Shown here piece by piece: positions 23,126-29,936 of a stretch of DNA of 37,013 nucleotides. This stretch comes from Palsa-504 sp003136255. GTDB taxonomy: Bacteria; Actinomycetota; Actinomycetes; Streptosporangiales; Streptosporangiaceae. The notes below the pieces were generated by a model. That model was not told where the DNA came from, did not search any database, and saw nothing but the letters and a program-made list of their open reading frames with translations. Position 1 is the stretch's first letter. Each line of letters opens with the position of its first letter. Location: the NCBI GenBank assembly GCA_003136255.1, contig PLDT01000058.1, positions 1 to 37,013 of the forward strand, in the 5' to 3' direction. The position numbers were made by a program, and so were the translations under genes.

Positions 23126-23796
23126 TCGCGGAAACTCAGGGCAGGTGTCCGCTGGCGCTGGGCCAGGTAGGTGTCGAACTGCACTTGACTGCGCAGGGAG
23201 ATACCTGCCCGGAGCTGTTCGGCTTGGCGCCGCTCGGTGTCGCGGATTGTCTCCGCAAGCGTGAAGACTTCCCCTGCGCGGCTGGCCGGCACGAACAGCA
23301 CGCCATCGTCATCGCCCAGGACCAGGTCCTCACGATCCACGGCCCAATCTCCCACCGTGGCGGATGCCAGCGCATCCAGGACCCGGGCATCGAGACGCTG
23401 CGGGCCGGCCGGGATCGTTCCCAGGCTGAAGACCGGCAGCCCGATCGCCTGGATGTCGGCGGTGTCGCGATGCAGCCCCCAGATCACGATTCCGTTCAGC
23501 CCTGCAGCCTGAGCCTCCAGAACCACCAGGTCGCCGATGCAGCTCTCATCGAGGCGCCCGTCGTTGTCGGCCACCAGCACCTCGCCGGGTGCGGCCCCTT
23601 CGAGCGCCTCGAGGAAAATATCGACGCTGCCGGCATGCCGGGCAGGACACACCCGCCCAGCCAGCCGGCTACCGGGCACGACCGCGTGCACACCCGCCGG
23701 CGCGCAGCGCACCGGGAGCTGAGCGCGGATGCATGCATCCGCCAGATGGGCAGTGGTCAGCGCCGCAAACCGCCGCCGGAGCTCTTGGTCATCCAT
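23089..23796 (-). CDS. RraA-like protein (HMG/CHA-aldolase-type family)
   Basis: A 235-residue member of the RraA / 4-hydroxy-4-methyl-2-oxoglutarate aldolase family. These are trimeric alpha-beta proteins that either cleave 2-oxo acids with a divalent metal or bind RNase E. Visible blocks are LTTAHLADACIR, GSRLAGRVCPARHAG, GEVLVADNDGRLDESCIGDLVVLEAQAAGLNGIVIWGLHRD and GLPVFSLG. The R-D pair of the VxDGxxRD motif is kept, but the preceding Asp-Gly is Trp-Gly here, so classical aldolase activity is not certain. ATG 23796 has GAAGG 6 bp upstream. An upstream in-frame start (23877) lies in the control region. It is divergent from a MocR regulator, which probably controls it. Confidence 0.82.
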   Translation of the reverse strand: MDDQELRRRFAALTTAHLADACIRAQLPVRCAPAGVHAVVPGSRLAGRVCPARHAGSVDIFLEALEGAAPGEVLVADNDGRLDESCIGDLVVLEAQAAGLNGIVIWGLHRDTADIQAIGLPVFSLGTIPAGPQRLDARVLDALASATVGDWAVDREDLVLGDDDGVLFVPASRAGEVFTLAETIRDTERRQAEQLRAGISLRSQVQFDTYLAQRQRTPALSFRDHLRAVGGAIEE

Positions 23797-23873
23797 CCTG
23801 CACCTTCGGCTCTCATCGTCGCGCTGAGGGTTAACCTGACCATGCTCGGCGCGCTCGGGTGGCGATCCCAGAG

Positions 23874-23909
23874 CCAATGCGGCAAAATTGGTTTGCAGAT
23901 GAAGCCAAT
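23874..23909. promoter_or_regulatory. CCAAT / ATTGG repeats at the MocR start, candidate MocR site
   Basis: CCAAT at 23874-23878, ATTGG at 23887-23891 and CCAAT at 23905-23909 form one direct repeat 31 bp apart (about three helical turns) with an inverted copy in between. MocR/GabR proteins are known to bind spaced direct repeats in such divergent regions. The last copy lies inside the coding start, so the case is tentative. Confidence 0.35.
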
Positions 23910-25320
23910 CGAGCTGGGCGGGCGTCTGGGCCGCTGGTCATCTGGCCGCGGGCCGCTGCCGGTGCTTCTTGCCGCACGGCTACGGCGGCTGATCGACGAG
24001 GGGGAGCTACCGCCAGGTGAGCCGCTGCCACCTGACCGGGCTCTCGCTTCGGCGCTGGCGGTCGGGCGCAGCACCGTGGTGGCCGCCTATGACCTGCTGC
24101 GCCGTGACGGACGGATCGTCCGGCGCCAGGGCAGCGGCACGCAAGTCGCCGGGACTGCGCGTGCCGCAGGACGGCCAACGACCGGCGCGCCGCTGTTCTT
24201 GCATCTGCTGGAGCCGCGCGATGGCGTGATCCAGCTCACCTGTGCGGCCCCCAGCACGCCGCCACCGGAACTGGCAGAGGCCTACACGAGCATCGTGCCC
24301 ACGCTGGCCGGGATCTGTGGTGATATCGGCTACCACCCACTGGGCCACCCGGTGCTGCGCACCGCGATCGCCGAGCGCTACACCCGGCACGGGATCCGCA
24401 CCGGCCCCGACCGCATTCTGGTTACCAACGGTGCCCAGCAAGCCCTGTCACTGCTCGCCCGCGCATTTCTCACCCCGGGTGCCCCGGTACTGGTGGAGGC
24501 ACCCACCTATCACGGCGCGCTGGAGGCTTTCCGCGACGCTGCGGCCGTGCCTCGCGCGCTGCCGGTCGGGCTCAGCGGGTTGGAGATGGCCGCCCGGCAG
24601 CACCGCCCCGCCCTCGCCTACGTGATCTCGACCTTCCACAACCCGACCGGCTCGGTGCTGTCCCCGCTGGCCCGGCGGACGCTGGCGGAGACCGCCGCAG
24701 CCACCGGTGTTCCGCTGATCGACGACGAGGTGCTGGCCGATCTTGGTTTTCCTGGCGAGCAGGCCCCGCCGCCGCTGGCCGCCTACGCAGACACCGTGAT
24801 CTCGGTCGGCTCGCTGTCCAAGACCGTCTGGGCTGGGCTGCGCATCGGATGGGTGCGCGCTCCCGAGCCGGTGATCGCCCGACTCGGGCGACTGCTGGCC
24901 GTGCACGACCTCGGCGGGAACATCCCCGGTCAACTGGCTGCTGCCGGCCTGCTGCCACGGCTGGAGTCGTTGTCGCAGCGCCGGGCAACAGAGCTGAAAG
25001 CCCGCCATGACCACCTGCGCGCAGAACTGGCCCGCCACCTTCCCGACTGGCACGCACCGTCAGTGCAGGGCGGGCAAACCCTGTGGGTACGCCTGCCACA
25101 AGGCGACGCGACCTCGTTCGCGCAGGCGGCCCTGCGCGACCGCGTCGCGGTACTGCCAGGAAACGGGCTTGACGCATCGGGTCGAAGCGGGGAATACCTG
25201 CGCCTCCACTTCCTCGCCTCCCCCGCCGACCTTACCGAGGCCACCCGCCGTCTCGCCAAGGCATGGCACACCTACCGCCCGCAGGCCCGCGTCACCTCAC
25301 CAGCCGCACTAACGGTATGA
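23899..25320 (+). CDS. MocR/GabR-type regulator (GntR HTH plus PLP aminotransferase fold)
   Basis: A 473-residue protein. Residues about 15-85 are a GntR winged helix: RGPLPVLLAARLRRLIDEGELPPGEPLPPDRALASALAVGRSTVVAAYDLLRRDGRIVRRQGSGT. The rest is a fold-type I aminotransferase-like domain with GYHPLGHPVLRTAIAERYTRHGI, ILVTNGAQQALSLLARAFLTPG, the HNPTG loop, DDEVLADLGF and SVGSLSKTVWAGLRIGW. In the last block the Lys of SLSK forms the Schiff base with PLP, and YLRLHF supplies the carboxylate Arg. Such regulators sense an amino compound or PLP. ATG 23899 fits family starts; ATG 23842 is an alternative. The frame is open back to 22495, but that part is antisense to other genes. It is divergent from the RraA-like gene. 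Confidence 0.9.
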   Translation: MKPIELGGRLGRWSSGRGPLPVLLAARLRRLIDEGELPPGEPLPPDRALASALAVGRSTVVAAYDLLRRDGRIVRRQGSGTQVAGTARAAGRPTTGAPLFLHLLEPRDGVIQLTCAAPSTPPPELAEAYTSIVPTLAGICGDIGYHPLGHPVLRTAIAERYTRHGIRTGPDRILVTNGAQQALSLLARAFLTPGAPVLVEAPTYHGALEAFRDAAAVPRALPVGLSGLEMAARQHRPALAYVISTFHNPTGSVLSPLARRTLAETAAATGVPLIDDEVLADLGFPGEQAPPPLAAYADTVISVGSLSKTVWAGLRIGWVRAPEPVIARLGRLLAVHDLGGNIPGQLAAAGLLPRLESLSQRRATELKARHDHLRAELARHLPDWHAPSVQGGQTLWVRLPQGDATSFAQAALRDRVAVLPGNGLDASGRSGEYLRLHFLASPADLTEATRRLAKAWHTYRPQARVTSPAALTV

Positions 25321-25357
25321 GGGCGCGCGCAGATCTTGGGTCTGGCACTTTGGTGGC

Positions 25358-25565
25358 TCATCGCATTCCAGGGTGTAGCTGAGGTCGGAAGCCGCCGGTT
25401 TCGAGTAGGGATCGGGCGATGTAGTTGGTGAGGTTGCGGAAGCCGAGGGCGGAGCCGCGGAGGTGTTCGAGGCGGCCGTTGATCGCTTCGGTGGGTCCGT
25501 TGCTGGTGCCTGGCCGGTCGAAGTAGGCCAGCACGTCGACTGCACGCTTGGTCAGGGTCCGTCCG
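25358..25565 (-). mobile_element. ISL3-family transposase remnant (C-terminal fragment)
   Basis: On the minus strand one frame reads LGRTLTKRAVDVLAYFDRPG, then TSNGPTEAINGRLEHLRGSA, LGFRNLTNYIARSLLETGGF and RPQLHPGMR, ending in TGA at 25360-25358. This is the C-terminal end of ISL3-type transposases, including the catalytic Glu in GPTEAINGRLEHLRG. It has no start codon and stops matching upstream of about 25565, where the next gene's 3' end follows, so at least 80% of the transposase is gone. The bases after the stop (about 25330-25357, ACCAAAGTGCCAGACCC on the minus strand) look like an IS end, but no inverted partner was found. It is the only mobile-element trace in the window and lies in the tRNA-flanking patch. 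Confidence 0.8.
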
Positions 25566-25628
25566 AGCCAACCGCCGGATCACGGTGTCGCGTGCGACGC
25601 CCTCGCAGCCGCAGCGGACCGGCGACAG

Positions 25629-26426
25629 TTAGCGAAGCGCGTTCAGCTCGTCGAGGGCGTGATGGCCGCGCTTGACCACCCCTGCAACGACATCGTGGCG
25701 CCCGAGACGGATGGGCCACTCGAGCTGCAGGAGGATCTGTGTCGCTGCGAGCACCGCCGCCCCCTCCCAGCCGACCAGGACGAGGATTCTCGTCCACAGC
25801 CGCCTTCGGACACCGTCCAGCTGCGGATCCCGGAAGGTGTACCACACGAGGGTGGTGAGATCAGTCGCCCGCGTGCCGCTACCTGCGTTCCCGATATCCA
25901 CGACCGCCACCACCGCTCCGTCACGGACCAGGACATTGCTGGGGGTTGAGAGATCGGCATGGACCATGTCAGGTGCCTCTCGTGGTGGCGGGACGTCGGC
26001 ACACACGAGCCGCAGGCGCTCGACCAAGGCCGACACCACGGAGGAATACCCCGAGAGCCGGGCCACGGACTGGCGGAGAAGCGACTGCTCCGGCGTCTCG
26101 TTGAAATCCAGCCCGGCGACAGCCGATTCCTGACCGGTGGCGACCCGCCAGGCGTACAACCAGTGGTCGTAGGGCTCGGAGGCTTGGCCAGCCTGGAGTT
26201 CGATGATCTCCATCAGCTGCTCAACGAGGGACGGGGTCAGCTCTGGCACTGGAGCCGCGTCAACGAAGTCCATCAGATGCCATACATGAGTGGCCGTGGC
26301 CCCCACTCCGAGCCAGGCCGGGGTGGGATAGCCGCGCCTACGCATGTGCTCGACCACTCTCTGGGCTCGCAACGTCTCGTCCAGGACCTCGGCTGGCAGC
26401 TCTTCGGGATGGGTGCCCTGGTTCAA
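25629..26426 (-). CDS. APH/choline-kinase-type phosphotransferase, N-terminally short
   Basis: This 265-residue protein keeps the C-lobe of the aminoglycoside-phosphotransferase superfamily. The catalytic loop is VHADLSTPSNVL (HADLSTPSN, residues 156-164) and the metal site is VVDIGNAGSGTRATDL. The N-lobe is incomplete: the gene starts at about the point where the last N-lobe strand would be (RRRGYPTPAWLGVGATATHVWHLMDFVD), with no Gly-rich loop and no ATP-binding Lys. The TTG start is nevertheless supported by GGGAGG 5 bp upstream, and the frame has a stop 54 bp upstream. Either it is a compact variant working with a partner, or a truncated relic. It lies in the accessory patch near the tRNA gene. 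Drug resistance should not be inferred; many such proteins phosphorylate other small molecules. Confidence 0.7.
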   Translation of the reverse strand: MNQGTHPEELPAEVLDETLRAQRVVEHMRRRGYPTPAWLGVGATATHVWHLMDFVDAAPVPELTPSLVEQLMEIIELQAGQASEPYDHWLYAWRVATGQESAVAGLDFNETPEQSLLRQSVARLSGYSSVVSALVERLRLVCADVPPPREAPDMVHADLSTPSNVLVRDGAVVAVVDIGNAGSGTRATDLTTLVWYTFRDPQLDGVRRRLWTRILVLVGWEGAAVLAATQILLQLEWPIRLGRHDVVAGVVKRGHHALDELNALR

Positions 26427-26684
26427 GCTGTCCTCCCAAATCCGCCTGTCAGCGTCTGCGAGCTGCTGGTCTTGTCGTCAGTTGAGGCCAGTCGGGTCTG
26501 CGGGCAATCCGCCGAGCCCATCTCTGATGAGCTGCGCTGAGGCGCTGTCAGCCCGCCTCATGTCCGCCGCCTCACGTGTGGCCAACTCCTGTGCTTCCGC
26601 GTGCTTGATCGATGCAGGGTGTTCGTATCGAACCTGTGTCAGTAGCAGGCTACCGAGGCCAAGAACTCCGAGCGCTTTGGTTGG
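26427..26684 (-). other. Intergenic stretch with a possible 27-codon ORF
   Basis: After the nuclease-like gene the same minus-strand frame reopens for about 65 codons without a good start. It contains a hydrophobic run (ALGVLGLGSLLLTQV) and ends in MRRADSASAQLIRDGLGG plus ten more codons before TGA at about 26481. The ATG at 26561 has a GAGGCGG-like site upstream. It might be a decayed gene end or a short leader to the phosphotransferase gene. I see no known family. Confidence 0.3.
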
Positions 26685-27479
26685 TCACGCGGCACCGGGC
26701 CGCGGAGTCATGAACCCGGCGGCGCTGCCCACAACGTACTTGGTGTAGGTATGCAGCAGAATGCCAACCCGTCCTGCGATGATGCGGCTCGGGATCAGGT
26801 AAATGGTGAGCTCGCCGTCCATGATGAAGAACCAGTCGATCAGTTCTGGATCATAGGGAACCCGCCGCTCGCGATTGCCAATCGAATAGGGTCTTCGGCC
26901 AACCACTACCGTCCAGCCATCCTTGCTGAAGCACGTCGTCGTCTTAACCTGGACTCGCTTGATTCCCTCCGGCGTCGATACCAGCAGGTCATACGGCGCA
27001 GGCTCCAGAGGCAGCGCCACTTTGAACCCGCACAGCGAGAACCAGGACGCGGCAATGGACGGGGCCGCATCGCGCAGATACCGAAGGTCCGGCTTTACGT
27101 CAGCAGCCCCCGGAGAGTTCACGACGGGGCTCTCCAGATGCGCGATGTCTAGTCCCAGGCGCATGGCATGGGCTTTAACCCGTATCCGCCCGTCCCGGCT
27201 ACGAAGCGTGAGGCCGAGCGTCGTCAGCAGTTCGTCCCAGGATTGTGCATGGATGACCGCCTGCCGCAGTTGAGCGTCGGACCAATTCCGCTTTCCCCGG
27301 AAATGGGACGTCTCCAATCCAAGGTGGGCAACGTGTCGCTTCACGATCCGGATTGTCCCTGCGGAGTTGGCGTGCAGTCCCAGTGCGCGCATCACATCAC
27401 GCCAGTTCGTGGCCGTCGCGACGGCGTCTTTGAGCTGGGCATCAGACCATCTGCGTTCCGATTTGGAAAGTTGATCCAT
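26685..27479 (-). CDS. PD-(D/E)XK nuclease-like protein with two N-terminal HTH-like repeats
   Basis: A 264-residue protein. The N-terminus has two copies, 55 residues apart, of a unit WSDAQL(K/R)-AV...W-(D/E)(V/L)(M/L)--LGL...IR(I/V)K-H---LGL(E/D)-(S/A)H (residues 11-60 and 66-115), most like a DNA-binding helix-turn-helix. The C-terminus resembles the group I intron-associated PD-(D/E)XK endonuclease family (PDDEXK_5). It has a helix SIAASWFSLCGFKVALPL, then APYDLLVSTPEGIKRVQVKTT, in which Asp164 and Gln177-x-Lys179 are the catalytic core, and YDPELIDWFFIMDGELTIYLIP. The usual Glu in the first helix is not evident. GC content and codon choice are lower than in neighbouring genes. It lies just downstream of the 3' end of tRNA-Pro, a typical landing place for mobile DNA. 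Its role (homing, defence or repair) is unknown. Confidence 0.72.
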   Translation of the reverse strand: MDQLSKSERRWSDAQLKDAVATATNWRDVMRALGLHANSAGTIRIVKRHVAHLGLETSHFRGKRNWSDAQLRQAVIHAQSWDELLTTLGLTLRSRDGRIRVKAHAMRLGLDIAHLESPVVNSPGAADVKPDLRYLRDAAPSIAASWFSLCGFKVALPLEPAPYDLLVSTPEGIKRVQVKTTTCFSKDGWTVVVGRRPYSIGNRERRVPYDPELIDWFFIMDGELTIYLIPSRIIAGRVGILLHTYTKYVVGSAAGFMTPRPGAA

Positions 27480-27501
27480 ACCAGAACGCTAACCGGTAGC
27501 A

Positions 27502-27517
27502 GTGACATTTCTGTCAC
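27502..27517. promoter_or_regulatory. Palindrome GTGACA-N4-TGTCAC upstream of the nuclease-like gene
   Basis: Perfect 6-bp arms with a TTTC centre lie 23 bp upstream of the nuclease-like gene start and 21 bp from the tRNA 3' end. It could be an operator for the gene or part of the tRNA 3' processing or termination region. There is no T-run. Confidence 0.4.
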
Positions 27518-27537
27518 CATATTCGAACTTCAAGTTG

Positions 27538-27612
27538 TCGGGACGAGGAGATTTGAACTCCTGCTCTCCTGACCCCCAGTCAGGCGCCTTAACCAAGCTG
27601 GGCCACGTCCCG
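27538..27612 (-). tRNA. tRNA-Pro (anticodon GGG)
   Basis: A complete cloverleaf on the minus strand. The acceptor arms are CGGGACG (27612-27606) and CGTCCCG (27545-27539) with discriminator A at 27538. The anticodon stem is CCTGA/TCAGG around the loop CTGGGGG, giving anticodon GGG. The T arm is AGGAG-TTCAAAT-CTCCT. CCA is not encoded (the next bases are CAA). The 3' end points towards the accessory patch at 25321-27480. Confidence 0.95.
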
Positions 27613-27811
27613 CCGCGCCACCGTACCGCTTGTGGTGGTGCACGCCCGCCGTACTCTGGCAGGCTCGGTCAGCTTAGCGCAACCGCGGCGCCCTCCGGAA
27701 CGAACCCCGCACCGCCGCACCGTCAGGCATACGTGCTTGAGGTTGGGTAGATAGCTACGATGTCCCGGGCATGGCCAGGGTGGCCCGCTCGTTAAAGACA
27801 CAGGGAGCCGC
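27613..27811. other. Intergenic region between tRNA-Pro and the transglycosylase gene
   Basis: These 199 bp must hold the tRNA promoter (minus strand) and the promoter of the plus-strand gene. I see no convincing -35/-10 pair and no repeat. A ribosome site AGGGAG is present at its right end. Confidence 0.5.
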
Positions 27812-28657
27812 ATGCGGACGGACGGAGGCACTGGGCCGTTGAGGGTACTTGGCGCTCGCCGCTCAGCCTCCGATGATGGCGGCGAAGACGTCGGCTACGG
27901 GCCAACCCGTCCGCTCCCCAGGCGGAACAGGCGCAGCTGGCAGCTCCGGCTCGCCCTCACGATCATCAAGGTGTTCCTCGTCGTGATCACCGTCTTCGCG
28001 GCCGCGGTGGCCCTGCTGTACGCGTTCACCCCCTCGGCCGGCCAGGCCACATCCCTGGCCGCGGCGCAGGCCGCCGGCCACCACATCGCCTACCCCGGCC
28101 CGCCAGTGCCGCAGTACTTCGCGGAGGCCCTGGTCGCGACCGAAGACCACCGCTTCTACGCCGACCCGGGCGTGGACCCGCTCGCGCTAGTCCGGGTGGC
28201 GTCCTCCTGGATCACCGGGCACACCGACGGGGGCGGCAGCACCATCGACCAGCAGCTGGCCAAGAACCTGTACACCTCGGGTAACAGCAGCTTCCCGCAG
28301 ATCGTCGAGCAGGTCGTGCTGGCGGTCAAGATCAACCGGGCCTACAGCCGGTCCGAGATCCTGCGCATGTACGCGGAGATCGCGTACTACGGCCACGGCT
28401 ACTACGGCCTGCAGGCCGCCAGCTGCGGTTACTTCGGGCGGGCCCCCGATCAGCTGACCGTCGTGCAGGCCGCCATGCTGGCCGGCGCGGTGAACGCGCC
28501 GAGCTACGACGACCCGCTGGTCTACCCGGCGCACGCCCGGGCCCGGCTAGTGCACGTCATCGACCGGATGGCCGCCGTGGGGTACCTGACCGAGGCCCAG
28601 CAGGACGCCGCGCTCAAGGCGCCCCTGGACCTGTCCGCCGTCCGCGGCTGCCAGTGA
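27812..28657 (+). CDS. Monofunctional peptidoglycan glycosyltransferase (GT51)
   Basis: A 281-residue membrane-anchored enzyme that polymerises lipid II into glycan strands. A basic, Pro/Arg-rich cytoplasmic tail is followed by one transmembrane helix (residues about 47-71). The GT51 domain has the catalytic ATEDHRFYADPGVD (Glu111), GGGSTIDQQLAKNLY, KINRAYSRSEILRMYAEIAYYGHGYYGLQAAS and VVQAAMLAGAVNAPSYDDP. There is no transpeptidase domain, so it is an Mgt-like form rather than a class A PBP. The second catalytic Glu region reads SRSEILRMYAE, as expected. ATG with AGGGAG about 5 bp upstream. Confidence 0.9.
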   Translation: MRTDGGTGPLRVLGARRSASDDGGEDVGYGPTRPLPRRNRRSWQLRLALTIIKVFLVVITVFAAAVALLYAFTPSAGQATSLAAAQAAGHHIAYPGPPVPQYFAEALVATEDHRFYADPGVDPLALVRVASSWITGHTDGGGSTIDQQLAKNLYTSGNSSFPQIVEQVVLAVKINRAYSRSEILRMYAEIAYYGHGYYGLQAASCGYFGRAPDQLTVVQAAMLAGAVNAPSYDDPLVYPAHARARLVHVIDRMAAVGYLTEAQQDAALKAPLDLSAVRGCQ

Positions 28658-28680
28658 GCCAGCAAGCCCGTAAGCGGTAA

Positions 28681-28700
28681 CGTTCCCGGAACGCTCCGGG
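28681..28700. promoter_or_regulatory. Nested palindromes upstream of the sensor-like membrane protein
   Basis: CGTTCCCGGAACG (28681-28693) is a perfect odd-length palindrome. CCGGA-ACGC-TCCGG (28686-28699) overlaps it. They cover the -35 to -16 zone of the presumed leaderless promoter whose -10 is at 28703, so they may be an operator. A transcription-stopping hairpin for the preceding gene is less likely because no T-run follows. Confidence 0.4.
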
Positions 28701-28702
28701 CG

Positions 28703-28708
28703 TAGCGT
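28703..28708 (+). promoter_or_regulatory. Putative leaderless -10 box (TAGCGT) 7 nt before GTG 28716
   Basis: It fits TAnnnT and ends exactly 7 nt before the start codon. There is no Shine-Dalgarno sequence between the previous gene and the start. The same arrangement is seen at 30533 and 33175. Confidence 0.5.
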
Positions 28709-28715
28709 AAGCGCC

Positions 28716-29927
28716 GTGCACGAGGCGCAACCAGCGAGCCGACCGCCAAGGGCTCACGCGCTGGCCTCACCCGCGACCGCGACGGCCCTCGGTGTCCTGG
28801 CGCTGATCCTGCTCGGAGCCACCGCGGCGCTGAGCACACTCGCCCACCAGGCGACGTTCCTCAACATCGCGACCGGGATTCCCATCCCCCTGGTCTACGC
28901 CGGCGTCGGTGTCATCGTGGCGCGGCACCAGCCGCGGAACCCGGTGGGCTGGATCCTGATCCTGTTCGTCGTGCTGTTCCTGATCCCGGTCGACGCAGGG
29001 TTCTACGCGGTGCTCCGCTACCGCCTGGGTTACCACGGGCTCCCGCTCGGCCCGGCCGCCGTCACGGTCACCTCGCTGTGGCCGCTCGCGTTCGCTCTGT
29101 TCCCCCTGGTGATCCTGCTGTTTCCGGACGGTCGGCTAACGTCGCGGCGCTGGTGGTGGGTGCTGTGCGGCTACACGGTGGCCGTCGGCTACGTCGTGGC
29201 CGTCAACTTGGTCCCGGCGCTGGCCGCCGAAGCCGCTAACAGCATCCAGGTCAACTCCTCCGGCGACCTCACGTACACCTACCACTTGGCACCCGCGCTG
29301 GGGGCGCTTAACACCGTCGCCTACCTGTCGATCGGGGTGATTTGGCTGTCGTTCGTGGGCCACCAGGTCCTTAGCTGGCGCCGCGCCACCGGAGAGCGCC
29401 GCCAGCAGCTCAAGTGGCTCGCCTGCGGCGCCGCGATCACCTTGTGCGTCGGCCTGCTGGGCAGCGCGCTCAGCTCGGTCCTGGCCGCCTCGCGCCTGCT
29501 GGAGCTCTGTGTGATCGCCATGCCGATCGCCATCGGCGTGGGGATCTTGAAGTACCGGCTGTACGACATCGACCGGATCATCAGCCGCACCTTGGCCTAC
29601 GCGATCGTGACCGGCCTGCTGGTCGGCGTCTACGCCGGGCTGGTCTTGCTGGCCACGCAGGTCCTCACCATCAAGTCGCCGGTGGCGGTGGCCATCTCCA
29701 CCCTGGCCGCGGCGGCCCTGTTCGCACCCGTACGAAGGCGGGTCCAGCGGGCCGTGGACCGCCGGTTCAACCGGGCCCGCTACGACGCCGACCAGACCGT
29801 GGCCGCGTTCGCTCTCCGGCTGAAGGACGCAGTGGACCTGGAGGCCGTCCAGCACGACCTGGCCGGCGTCGTCCAAAAAGCGCTGGAACCCGCCCACGTC
29901 TCGGTGTGGATCAGCGAAAGCCGGTAA
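28716..29927 (+). CDS. Multi-TM sensor-like protein lacking a kinase domain
   Basis: This 403-residue protein has about eight to nine hydrophobic helices. A cytoplasmic segment follows: YRLYDIDRIISRTLAYAIVTGLLVGVYAGLVLL, then PVRRRVQRAVDRRFNRARYDADQTVAAFALRLKDAVDLEAVQHDLAGVVQKALEPAHVSVWI. This is the membrane and linker part shared with many actinobacterial histidine kinases, in which H-box and HATPase domains follow; here the protein stops at the end of the linker. It may be a kinase-less sensor or a paralogue that partners a kinase elsewhere. Pro residues and small side chains in the helices are usual for the family. The GTG start has no ribosome site but a TAGCGT box 7 nt upstream. It ends 9 bp from the convergent gtrA-like gene. 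Confidence 0.78.
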   Translation: MHEAQPASRPPRAHALASPATATALGVLALILLGATAALSTLAHQATFLNIATGIPIPLVYAGVGVIVARHQPRNPVGWILILFVVLFLIPVDAGFYAVLRYRLGYHGLPLGPAAVTVTSLWPLAFALFPLVILLFPDGRLTSRRWWWVLCGYTVAVGYVVAVNLVPALAAEAANSIQVNSSGDLTYTYHLAPALGALNTVAYLSIGVIWLSFVGHQVLSWRRATGERRQQLKWLACGAAITLCVGLLGSALSSVLAASRLLELCVIAMPIAIGVGILKYRLYDIDRIISRTLAYAIVTGLLVGVYAGLVLLATQVLTIKSPVAVAISTLAAAALFAPVRRRVQRAVDRRFNRARYDADQTVAAFALRLKDAVDLEAVQHDLAGVVQKALEPAHVSVWISESR

Positions 29928-29936
29928 CCGCGAAGC

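Noticed and set aside
22495..25320. A 941-codon frame ending in the MocR regulator, suggesting a giant fusion
   Set aside because: The first 460 or so codons are out of frame with the secreted protein and antisense to the RraA-like gene; the MocR protein starts at a family-typical ATG at 23899.
25775..25790. Possible second copy of the tRNA-Pro 3' end (att site)
   Set aside because: Only nine bases (ggacgagga) match, and they lie inside the phosphotransferase coding region; chance is sufficient.
27523..27538. LexA-type SOS box (CGAAC-N-GTT) between the nuclease-like gene and the tRNA
   Set aside because: The CGAACTTCAAGTT sequence does not have the GAAC-N4-GTTC spacing of actinobacterial SOS boxes.
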